From Flavobacterium sp. 9R (GTDB taxonomy: Bacteria > Bacteroidota > Bacteroidia > Flavobacteriales > Flavobacteriaceae): 64,000 nt of DNA. Of this stretch, positions 26,323 to 33,722 are shown in pieces (the stretch's first letter is position 1; every line of letters starts with the position of its first letter). Position numbers and translations under genes: made by a program. The stretch spans positions 1,035,456 through 1,099,455 of the forward strand of contig NZ_LR733413.1 in the NCBI RefSeq assembly GCF_902506345.1. The letters are read 5' to 3'. The notes under the pieces were generated by a model. The model ran no database searches. It was not told the DNA's origin and saw nothing but the letters and a program-made list of their open reading frames with translations.

Positions 26323-26964
26323 TTGAAAGATACTGCCAAACATCAAGGACTTCGAAATCAATTAGTAAGCCTTTTGCAACAAAAAGGAATAACTGATAAG
26401 AACGTGTTAGATGCAATAAGTAAGATACCAAGACACCTTTTTTTGAATTCTAGTTTTGAGGATTATGCTTACCAAGATAAGGCTTTTCCTATCGGAGCTG
26501 GCCAAACGATTTCGCAACCCTACACTGTCGCTTTTCAATCCCAATTATTGGAGGTTAAAAAAGATGATAAAGTATTAGAAATTGGCACGGGTTCAGGATA
26601 TCAAACGGCTGTTTTGTGTACAATGGGAGCAAAAGTGTACAGTGTAGAACGTCAGAATGAATTGTTCAAAAAAACTTCAGTTTTGTTTCCTAAATTAGGC
26701 TTAAGGCCCAAGCATTTGTCGTTTGGCGATGGCTATAAAGGTTTGCCACTGCATGCACCTTTTGATAGTATAATTGTAACGGCTGGCGCGCCTATTATTC
26801 CAAAACCTTTAATGGCTCAGTTGAAGATAGGAGGTAGGTTAGTCATCCCTTTAGGGGAAGATGTTCAAATAATGACATTATTAATTCGGAAAAATGCCAC
26901 TCAATTTGAAAAGCACGAGTTTGGAGAGTTTCGATTTGTCCCTTTATTAGAAGATAAAAATTAA
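26323..26964 (+). CDS. pcm: Protein-L-isoaspartate O-methyltransferase
   Basis: A 213-residue SAM-dependent enzyme that repairs isoaspartyl residues. Motif I (VLEIGTGSGYQTAVL, residues 86-100) binds SAM; before it come PIGAGQTISQPYTVA and after it SVER and GDGYKG, all typical of PCMT. The start is a TTG at 26323: no in-frame ATG exists before residue 107, and the N-terminus fits the family. It stands alone between divergent Gfo/Idh and a convergent lipoprotein gene. Confidence 0.94.
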   Translation: MKDTAKHQGLRNQLVSLLQQKGITDKNVLDAISKIPRHLFLNSSFEDYAYQDKAFPIGAGQTISQPYTVAFQSQLLEVKKDDKVLEIGTGSGYQTAVLCTMGAKVYSVERQNELFKKTSVLFPKLGLRPKHLSFGDGYKGLPLHAPFDSIIVTAGAPIIPKPLMAQLKIGGRLVIPLGEDVQIMTLLIRKNATQFEKHEFGEFRFVPLLEDKN

Positions 26965-26970
26965 ATGGAA

Positions 26971-27002
26971 AAAGGGATTTAAAATAATTTTCAAATCCCT
27001 TT
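26971..27002. terminator. Bidirectional terminator, pcm/lipoprotein
   Basis: AAAGGGATTT (26971-26980) pairs with AAATCCCTTT (26993-27002) and T-runs follow; it lies between convergent genes. Confidence 0.75.
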
Positions 27003-27021
27003 TTTTATGGTTATTCAAATG

Positions 27022-27660
27022 CTACTTTTTTGTTACAGAACCGTCTTTTATCATTTCTTTATAAAGTGTTTTCATGATTTCATCAACTGTTAATCCTATA
27101 TCAGTGATGTAAGATGATTTTGTAGTCCCTGTCCAAATTAATTTGTTTTTGCTCAGAGAAAAAATGTTAGTTTCTACCATATAATACGTAGTTTCTTGAT
27201 AGTAACCCGGAGAGTAGAAATTTGGGGAATACATTCCATACCAATTTCCGAAACCATATCCATACATTCCAGTATACATTCCTCCAATTCCTCCATAATA
27301 AATGGAAGTATTTGTGCCAGGAACGTAATTGGTTTCTTTTTCTGTACTAACCAAACGCATAGTTAATACTCCATCAAAGTTTTCGTCTTTAAGGATTTTT
27401 AATTTCTGTTCATTTGTTAGTTGAAGGTTAGTGCCATTCAAGTATTGAAAAGAAGTCTTGAAAATAGGATTTGCTGAAGCAATTCTGTTTTCAGTTGTTC
27501 TACGAGTTGCTTCGTCTTTTACTAAAGCTACTACTAAAACTTTTTTGAATTGTTCTTGCGTGATTGTCGTTTCTGGGTCATTCCAACTGTTTACAATTGC
27601 AGTATTGCTACCACAGCTAACAAGTAAAATACAAAATAGGGAAGTTAAATACAATTTCAT
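27022..27660 (-). CDS. Hypothetical lipoprotein
   Basis: A 212-residue lipoprotein with lipobox LLVSC (Cys16). The mature part begins with SWNDPETTITQEQFKKVLVVAL, resembling proteins of the DUF4136-like kind that adopt a mixed fold near the outer membrane, but I cannot assign the family. A stretch near residues 120-150 is rich in Gly, Tyr and Met (YYGGIGGMYTGMYGYGFG) and looks disordered. It stands alone: a terminator is on its left and smpB starts on the right with a 61-bp gap. Confidence 0.7.
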   Translation of the reverse strand: MKLYLTSLFCILLVSCGSNTAIVNSWNDPETTITQEQFKKVLVVALVKDEATRRTTENRIASANPIFKTSFQYLNGTNLQLTNEQKLKILKDENFDGVLTMRLVSTEKETNYVPGTNTSIYYGGIGGMYTGMYGYGFGNWYGMYSPNFYSPGYYQETTYYMVETNIFSLSKNKLIWTGTTKSSYITDIGLTVDEIMKTLYKEMIKDGSVTKK

Positions 27661-27721
27661 AATCGTTATTTTTTTGGTTTTAACAGTAAAAATAACGATT
27701 ATACTTAATAAAAGTTAAAAA

Positions 27722-28174
27722 TCAATACGCTTTTTTTATTCTATCTAAATCTCTTTTAGTGTCTTGCTCTTTTAGAGATTCTCTTTTGTCGTAATTTTTC
27801 TTTCCTCTACAAAGACCTATTTGCAGTTTTGCCATACCTTTCTCGTTGGTAAATAGTTTCAGCGGCACAATAGTTAGTCCTTTAGCCTGAACACTTCGAG
27901 CTAAGGTTTTTAACTCTCTTTTGTTCAATAGCAATTTACGTTCACTTCTGGCTTTGTGATTGAATTGGTTTCCAAAAGCATACTCTTCGATATATGTATT
28001 GATGGCAAATAATTCATTATTACTGAATTCGCAAAAGCTTTCGGTAATATTGGCTTTACCTAAACGAATAGATTTAATTTCGGTACCTACAAGTACAATT
28101 CCAGCAGTGTAGGTTTCGATTATTTCATAATCAAAGCGCGCTCTTTTGTTGAGAATGTTAACTGATTTTAGCAT
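27722..28174 (-). CDS. smpB: SsrA-binding protein (trans-translation)
   Basis: A 150-residue protein that carries tmRNA to stalled ribosomes. Typical segments are NKRARFDYEIIETYTAGIVL, the GTEIKSIRLGKANI strand, NHKARSERKLLLNKRELKTL and a basic C-terminal tail (KKNYDKRESLKEQD..RDLDRIKKAY) that enters the mRNA channel. Length is normal. A TACATTTG element (28182-28189, minus) lies 8 bp before the start codon. No ssrA gene was seen in this window. Confidence 0.96.
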   Translation of the reverse strand: MLKSVNILNKRARFDYEIIETYTAGIVLVGTEIKSIRLGKANITESFCEFSNNELFAINTYIEEYAFGNQFNHKARSERKLLLNKRELKTLARSVQAKGLTIVPLKLFTNEKGMAKLQIGLCRGKKNYDKRESLKEQDTKRDLDRIKKAY

Positions 28175-28473
28175 AGGACAGCAAATGTAGGATAAAAATA
28201 AAAATATTGGAAATATAGTTTTAGTTCTTTTTTTAATACCTGATTTTTATCATTCATTACCATAGAATTAGTTACTATTTTTGACATACAACTTAAAACA
28301 ATTTTTATGTAAGAGTTACTCCATTGTAATGATAAACTGTTTTGAATTTGAGTTATTAAGTTTTTGATGAATTATTATGATTCTTTTAGATTAGTTAAAA
28401 AGTAAAAAGGTGTTTACAAATTGTAAACACCTTTTTTATGTTTATTTTGAATCATTAATTGTATTTTTGCTTT
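28175..28473. other. Divergent intergenic region with orphan terminator, possible small RNA
   Basis: The region between divergent smpB and the VF530 gene holds a strong terminator (next entry) with no gene before it. A TATTTTTG element at 28276-28283 without a clear -33 partner would start a transcript of about 150 bases ending at the terminator. I see no open frame. A small RNA is a possibility, not a finding. Confidence 0.35.
28405..28435. terminator. Orphan intrinsic terminator
   Basis: A 14-bp perfect stem (AAAAGGTGTTTACA / TGTAAACACCTTTT, loop AAT) followed by six T on the plus strand and preceded by A on the other. No coding gene ends here on either strand. Confidence 0.75.
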
Positions 28474-28695
28474 ATGAAACAACAATCAAAAGACCCTCTA
28501 CACGGTGTTACTTTACAAATGATAGTAGAGCAATTAATCGCTTTTTATGGATTTGATACTTTAGGTGAATTGGTTAAAATTAAATGTTTTACTACCAATC
28601 CAAGTATAAAATCTAGTTTAGCATTTTTGAGAAAAACGGATTGGGCTAGAAAAAAAGTTGAAGAACTATACTTGCGCTCTTTGTCAAAGTTTTAG
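28474..28695 (+). CDS. VF530-family (DUF2132) DNA-binding protein
   Basis: A 73-residue protein. The family is a small helical DNA-binding domain; its signature is visible as DPLHGVTLQMIVEQLIAFYGFDTLGELVKIKCF (in parts DPLHGVTLQMIVEQL and FGFDTLGEL-like) followed by NPSIKSSLAFLRKTDWARKKVE. I chose the ATG at 28474 because the extra five codons to 28459 are foreign to the family. A TATTTTTG element ends only 4 bp before this ATG, so the mRNA may be leaderless. Its stop overlaps the convergent neighbouring gene by 4 bp. Confidence 0.9.
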   Translation: MKQQSKDPLHGVTLQMIVEQLIAFYGFDTLGELVKIKCFTTNPSIKSSLAFLRKTDWARKKVEELYLRSLSKF

Positions 28696-29249
28696 TTCAA
28701 TTTGTAGGTAATCATTAGACCTCCTCGATATGGTAACCATTCCCCGCTTTTGTTGTATTTTTCTGCTTTTTCATAGCGTCCTGGTGTACCATCATTGTAG
28801 TATCCTTTATAAAAACCCTGATGCCAACCGCCACCAACAAAAGCATCTAGATTAATTTTTTCAGTGATTTTGAAATTGTAACCAATTGTAGCTCCAATTC
28901 TATATCCAAAACCATCTTCGTATTTATTGGTATTCCAATAATTCCATTTTTGAATTTTGTAGATATCAGGACCTATATGTCCACCAAAATACCAACCCTT
29001 ATATTTTTCTTTGAAGTGGTAGCGAACTTCTGGGGTAAAGGTGTAAAATTGCATCGGATGATGACCATCAAAGGATTTCCAGAACGAAGCCATTACATCA
29101 AAACTAAAAGTCAATTTTTTCCCAATGCTTGTTTCAACCCCAATATTAGGAACTCCAACTAGTGCTGTTACACCATTAAATTTGATATAGGTTTGGCTAA
29201 AACTTGTAGAGACTATTAGTAGAAATATTAAAGCAATAATTTTTTTCAT
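28692..29249 (-). CDS. DUF3575-like small outer-membrane protein
   Basis: A 185-residue exported protein with a signal peptide ending SFS (residues 1-18). The mature part has amphipathic strands with aromatic belts (TFTPEVRYHF, YFGGHIGPDIY, YRIGATIGYNF) as in an eight-stranded barrel; the PEVRYH..GWYFG..G pattern recalls DUF3575. The ligand is unknown. It converges on the VF530 gene with a 4-bp overlap and stands apart from the receptor gene to its right. Confidence 0.75.
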   Translation of the reverse strand: MKKIIALIFLLIVSTSFSQTYIKFNGVTALVGVPNIGVETSIGKKLTFSFDVMASFWKSFDGHHPMQFYTFTPEVRYHFKEKYKGWYFGGHIGPDIYKIQKWNYWNTNKYEDGFGYRIGATIGYNFKITEKINLDAFVGGGWHQGFYKGYYNDGTPGRYEKAEKYNKSGEWLPYRGGLMITYKLN

Positions 29250-29319
29250 ATTTGTTTAATTTGCGGCAAAGGTAAATCTAATTTTGGGAAAATTCTGAGC
29301 CGAATATGGATTAATAATA

Positions 29320-29362
29320 AACAAGTGTTGATTTTTTAGATATAAATTAATCAACACTTGTT
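29320..29362 (-). terminator. Terminator of TonB-receptor operon
   Basis: A 14-bp perfect stem (AACAAGTGTTGATT / AATCAACACTTGTT, loop of 15) lies 12 bp past the stop of the receptor gene and is followed by a T-rich run on the minus strand. Confidence 0.7.
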
Positions 29363-29373
29363 ATTTCAATTGG

Positions 29374-31572
29374 TTAAAACGTATACTTTCCGCCAAGGTA
29401 AAAATTTCGTCCTCCGGCATTTATTCCAGAAGCGAAGGTTCTGTATTGGGTGTCTAATAGGTTTTCAAGGCCAGCAAAAACAGTAAGATTGTTTATTAAT
29501 TTATAAGCTCCTTTTAAATTATAGGTTTCCCAAGAAGGCATACCGTTGGCTGGCGCATATTGTAAATTATCTTCCCCGCTTGGAGAATAATCTTTTAATC
29601 TTTTTTTGCCATTGTATAAAACATAAGCATCCACCATCCACTTATCGGCTTCATAACTCAAGCCAGATTTTCCATAGGTTGGAGCGATATGGTCTAATGG
29701 AAATCGACCTGAATTATTCTCAACCTTTCCGTTGGTATAATTGAAGTTACCATACAAAAGTAATTTTGGTAGCAGATACCATTTGAGTGAAGTTGACAGC
29801 CCCACAATTTCGCCTTTTCCTTGATTTTGATTCGCGTAGATTTGACTTACTTGTCCTTCATAAATTATGCTATTTTGACCGTTAAGTGTAAAAGGCGAAG
29901 TTACAATAGCGTCATACAATTTAGTATAAAAGAAAGTATTTTCTAGTTGAAAGCGTTTGCCTTCCCAAATGGTGATGCCCATATCTGCAGTTACAGATTG
30001 TTCTGGTTTTATGTTTTGATTGGGTACAATGACTCTTCCAGGAACGGATTCGAAAATTTTAGCCAAATCATCGATATTAGGTACTCGAAAAGCTGAGGCG
30101 AAATTGAATACTAATTTCACATTCTTACTAGGGTTATGAACAATTCCAACGGCACCACTGTAGGTGAAATTTTCTTGTTTAACAGTGGTGTAAGGAAGTT
30201 TGAAAAAATTAGTGTCTGCTTCGCTATTCAATTGTGTATAACCACCTCTAAAGCTAGTATTGAATGTTGTCAAATCAGTAATGTCATTATTGAAATAAGC
30301 AAATGCTTCGGCTCTAAGTGTATTGTTTTTTCCATCAGGATAACGTGAATCTGTAACGGATTCGACACCAGTTAGGATGTTTTTACGAATTCCTTTTGAT
30401 TGCAAATCATCATAATAAAAGTCGGCACCGTATACCAAATCACCATTCCCAATTTTAGTTTTAAAATCAGAAGTCAAAGCATACACGTTTACTTTTTCTA
30501 TTCTTGAAGTTTGGTTGGCACTGCCAAAGCTTCTGGTAATTCTGCTTTCTTCTACTCGTTGATAACTAGCGTTTAAGTTCAAGGTTGTAGAACCAAAAAT
30601 GTCTTTCTTTACAAGTTTGTAGGCAGATAAAAATCTGTCTTGTGGTCCATAGTTCCAAACTGCCGACCTTAATTTGCCTGCTGTATTGGTGTCTGTTAAG
30701 CGGTCGTATCTTGGAATATCAGAAGTAGTGGAATATTGAATATTCAATTGATGTTTAGTAGATTCGTTTTGCTTAAAAACTACTTTTTGCATAAAATCAT
30801 ATTGCGTATAGCCAGAGAATTTCTGAATGTATTTATTTGTGTTAGCCACTTGAGTGTCTACTCCGTTATTGGTTACTACATAAAAAGGGCGTTCTCCAAA
30901 GAAGGCATTATTTCTATTTTTGTTTTTTCCCATTCTTAAATCTCCAAATTCATTATAAGAAAAAGAGGTTAGACTTGCCCATCGATTGCCAGCATAATTA
31001 AAATCAAAATGTCCTGATTTGTCTTCGTTTACAGTGCTATAAGAAGATAATACGTTTCCTGAAAACATTTTATTGTCATTTTCGTCAAGTAAACGGGCGT
31101 TTTTGGTTTGAAGAAAAATCGCTCCACCCATTGCATCACTTCCATAGACGGTAGAAGAAGGGCCAAAGAGCACATCAATGTTTTCTAGCATATTTTTATC
31201 AACGGTGATAATATTTTGCAAATGCCCCGCACGATAAATAAGGTTGTTCATTCGGATGCCGTCAACGAGTAATAAAATTCTACTTGACTCAAATCCTCTA
31301 ATGATTGGGCTACCGCCACCTTGTTGTGATTTTTGAACCGCCAATGTTCCAGAATTCGCAAGTGCATCAGCGCTGGTTTGAAAGTTTTGAAACTCGATTT
31401 GTTTTTTGGACAGCGTTTCTAATTGCTGTGTCATTTTCTTTTTTGGTTGTGCAAAACGTCTAGCGCTGACCACTAGTTCATTTAATTCAACAGCATTCAC
31501 GCTGTCTTTTGTTGCTTGCGAAAAGCCCATAAATGAGCATAGACAAGTCAACAAAGTGATTGTTTTCTTCAT
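29374..31572 (-). CDS. TonB-dependent outer-membrane receptor
   Basis: A 732-residue receptor that takes up a metal chelate or other large ligand with energy from TonB. Signal peptide at 1-18. The plug domain has VNELVVSARRF (TonB box region), GSPIIRGFESSRILLLVDGIRMNN (in two halves) and FGPSSTVYGSDAMGGAIF. The C-terminal 22-strand barrel ends GGRNFYLGGKYTF with the usual terminal Phe. The hemoglobin/heme and siderophore receptor groups have similar plugs, but the ligand cannot be told. It is the last gene of a four-gene minus-strand transcript and follows a small membrane-anchored protein. Confidence 0.94.
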   Translation of the reverse strand: MKKTITLLTCLCSFMGFSQATKDSVNAVELNELVVSARRFAQPKKKMTQQLETLSKKQIEFQNFQTSADALANSGTLAVQKSQQGGGSPIIRGFESSRILLLVDGIRMNNLIYRAGHLQNIITVDKNMLENIDVLFGPSSTVYGSDAMGGAIFLQTKNARLLDENDNKMFSGNVLSSYSTVNEDKSGHFDFNYAGNRWASLTSFSYNEFGDLRMGKNKNRNNAFFGERPFYVVTNNGVDTQVANTNKYIQKFSGYTQYDFMQKVVFKQNESTKHQLNIQYSTTSDIPRYDRLTDTNTAGKLRSAVWNYGPQDRFLSAYKLVKKDIFGSTTLNLNASYQRVEESRITRSFGSANQTSRIEKVNVYALTSDFKTKIGNGDLVYGADFYYDDLQSKGIRKNILTGVESVTDSRYPDGKNNTLRAEAFAYFNNDITDLTTFNTSFRGGYTQLNSEADTNFFKLPYTTVKQENFTYSGAVGIVHNPSKNVKLVFNFASAFRVPNIDDLAKIFESVPGRVIVPNQNIKPEQSVTADMGITIWEGKRFQLENTFFYTKLYDAIVTSPFTLNGQNSIIYEGQVSQIYANQNQGKGEIVGLSTSLKWYLLPKLLLYGNFNYTNGKVENNSGRFPLDHIAPTYGKSGLSYEADKWMVDAYVLYNGKKRLKDYSPSGEDNLQYAPANGMPSWETYNLKGAYKLINNLTVFAGLENLLDTQYRTFASGINAGGRNFYLGGKYTF

Positions 31573-31617
31573 AGTTGCTTTGGTTTAATTTTATAAAAAA
31601 TCTATTTAAAAATTAAA

Positions 31618-32133
31618 CTAGCAGGGTGGACGAAATAGTTTTTGGCTTAAAAGCCAATTGCAGATATTTTTTTTATTGTTTATCGAATTTTTAGTTATGA
31701 AAAATTCGGGACTATTTTCTATTTTCCATTGGGTTGAAGTAGGTTCGTGTACGGATAAAAAATGCCCTTTTTTCTTGTGAGCAGGAATAGATTTTTGTTT
31801 TTGAAAAGTTTGAGTAAGCAAAAGCCTGATTTCATTTTCTAACTCATCTTTTACTACTTTGGCAACAACTCCGTTTTCTTTGTAGCTGATGGATTGCACA
31901 TCGTAGTATACACCATTAATCTGAAACTCTCTTTTATTGTCTTTGGCATCCCATTCTTTTGCAGTAAAATGGAGCAATTGAAATTTGTCAGTTTGGTTAA
32001 GCTGATTTTGGTAATGAATATGTTGCCATTCCTGTAAAATTAGCATTGTAAAAGAAAAAAAAAGACCCAAACAGTACATTACGACCATTGCGTATGTACT
32101 GAGAATCTTTTTATGCTTCTTTTTGGGTATCAT
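31618..32133 (-). CDS. Hypothetical membrane-anchored protein next to TonB receptor
   Basis: A 171-residue protein with one N-terminal transmembrane helix (residues 14-33) and no cleavage site; the rest should be periplasmic. It contains three Cys: one in the helix, one near residue 157 and one as the very last residue in the ending LFRPPC. Short Bacteroidota proteins with Pro/Cys-terminated tails are often found directly before TonB-dependent receptors, but I do not know a function. The gap to the receptor is 45 bp and to the acetyltransferase 6 bp, so all are probably co-transcribed. Confidence 0.7.
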   Translation of the reverse strand: MIPKKKHKKILSTYAMVVMYCLGLFFSFTMLILQEWQHIHYQNQLNQTDKFQLLHFTAKEWDAKDNKREFQINGVYYDVQSISYKENGVVAKVVKDELENEIRLLLTQTFQKQKSIPAHKKKGHFLSVHEPTSTQWKIENSPEFFITKNSINNKKNICNWLLSQKLFRPPC

Positions 32134-32139
32134 TAAATG

Positions 32140-32691
32140 CTAAATAGGGTTAAGTTTCGAATATACTACAGCATCAATAAATTTACCATCAAAGTATTCA
32201 TTTTCTTTAAAATGTGCTTCTTTGACGAATCCACATTTTTGTAAAACTCTCTGAGAAGCTTCATTTTCAGGGTCAATTACCCCTTCTATAGAATGCAATT
32301 GCATAGTGTTGAAGCCATAATCTACTACACATTGAACTGCTTCTGAAGTAATTCCTTTTCCGTGATATTCAGGTAAAATCATATAGCCAACCTCGGCTCT
32401 GTAATGTTCGGGTTTGATGCGATAATGTCCAATAACTCCTAGCATCTTATCATCACCTTTTAATGTAATAGCCCAATTGATTCCTTCATTGGTTTCAATT
32501 TTGTCTTCCATCATTTGAATATGAGCTAAGGCTTCTTCGTGATTCGTTAACAAAGGCCTTGGGATGTACTTCATAGTTTCTGGATTGGAACGCAATTCGA
32601 ACATTTCTTTGACATCAGAAGGCAGCACTCTTCTTAAGATGAGTCTTTCGGTTTCTAAATTCGGAAAAGGAGAGAAGTTGATGGTTAACAT
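32140..32691 (-). CDS. GNAT acetyltransferase (RimJ/RimL-like)
   Basis: A 183-residue acetyltransferase of the GNAT fold. It opens with LETERLILRRVLPSDVKEMF, as in RimJ/RimL and spermidine-type enzymes; the acetyl-CoA loop is GYMILPEYHGKGITSEA (about residues 102-118), followed by CVVDYGFNTMQLHSIEGVIDPEN (in parts) and SQRVLQKCGFVKE. The acceptor (a protein N-terminus or a small molecule) is not readable. It lies 10 bp after the epimerase-like gene in the same transcript. Confidence 0.9.
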   Translation of the reverse strand: MLTINFSPFPNLETERLILRRVLPSDVKEMFELRSNPETMKYIPRPLLTNHEEALAHIQMMEDKIETNEGINWAITLKGDDKMLGVIGHYRIKPEHYRAEVGYMILPEYHGKGITSEAVQCVVDYGFNTMQLHSIEGVIDPENEASQRVLQKCGFVKEAHFKENEYFDGKFIDAVVYSKLNPI

Positions 32692-32701
32692 TTTATTTAA
32701 T

Positions 32702-33556
32702 TTAAAGCAGCGTTATTGTATAATTTGACTCAAAAAAAGAATTTGGCTCGACCATTTGAATCCCCTCTTTTTCAATAATTTTTCCTGAATTATTTGGGGT
32801 GTCTGAATAACCGAACCAAGGTTCAATACAAATAAAAGGAGCATTTACTGGTGTCCAAACACCAAGGTCTGGAAAATCGGCATAGTTTACTTTGAGTATG
32901 GGTTGGTTTTCTTCTAAAATTGTTACAGATTTTGAAGGTATATTTTTAAACACCAAAGCATCATTTTCAAATAACGGATACTCCAAATTCAATTGTTGAT
33001 TTGGGATTTCGATGGTTTTCGTTTGATCCGAAATCAACCCTTCTTCTAATAAGTTAAAAGTTAAAGAGTCTAAACCGTCAAATTGTAATTGGTAACTATC
33101 GAATGCTTTTGGTAAAGCAAAGGCAGGATGTCCACCAATCGAGAATGGAAGTACAGTATCCGATGTATTGATGACTTTGTATCCTAAATGCAATGAACTA
33201 CCAATTAGGGTGTAGCTCAATTGAAGTTCAAACGAAAAAGGATATTTTTTTAACGTTTCTTCATTGGATTGTAATGAAAAAGTAACGCTGTCCTCCTTTT
33301 TATCTATTACTTCAAAAGTCAATTCACGAGCAAATCCGTGACGTGGTAGTGAATAGGAGTTACCATTATATTCAAAAGTATTGTTTTTTAAAGAACCTAC
33401 TATTGGGAATAAAATAGGGGAGTGCTTTCCCCAAAAATTAGGGTCACCTTCCCAAATGAATTCCTTGTTGTTTTTATCTTTTAAAGAAAATAATTCGGCT
33501 CCAAGTGTTTTAAATTGAGCCGTTATTTGGTCGTTATTTATGGAAATTGTAGTCAC
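32702..33556 (-). CDS. Aldose 1-epimerase-family protein (LacX-like)
   Basis: A 284-residue galactose-mutarotase-fold protein, close to the LacX/YeaD-type sub-group. It starts with a GTG. Motifs: LGAELFSLKDKNNKEFIWEGDPNFWGKHSPILFP (in parts FIWEGDP, KHSPILFP), RHGFAREL, IGGHPAFALP with a conserved His, and FICIEPWFG with a Glu near the C-terminus that acts as catalytic base in the family. The sugar is unknown. It appears to head the four-gene transcript with the acetyltransferase and receptor. Confidence 0.9.
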   Translation of the reverse strand: MTTISINNDQITAQFKTLGAELFSLKDKNNKEFIWEGDPNFWGKHSPILFPIVGSLKNNTFEYNGNSYSLPRHGFARELTFEVIDKKEDSVTFSLQSNEETLKKYPFSFELQLSYTLIGSSLHLGYKVINTSDTVLPFSIGGHPAFALPKAFDSYQLQFDGLDSLTFNLLEEGLISDQTKTIEIPNQQLNLEYPLFENDALVFKNIPSKSVTILEENQPILKVNYADFPDLGVWTPVNAPFICIEPWFGYSDTPNNSGKIIEKEGIQMVEPNSFFESNYTITLL

Positions 33557-33722
33557 GATTTTTTTATTTTATAAATGAAAGGTAAAGATATTGATATTCC
33601 TATAAACAGAGAAGCTGAATACACTAAACCTTAAGAATTATCTTAATTTGTTTCGAGCTAATGTTATAAATAATTATTTTTTCATTTAATTTGTGCTTAC
33701 ACTAACACAAATTATAGATATT

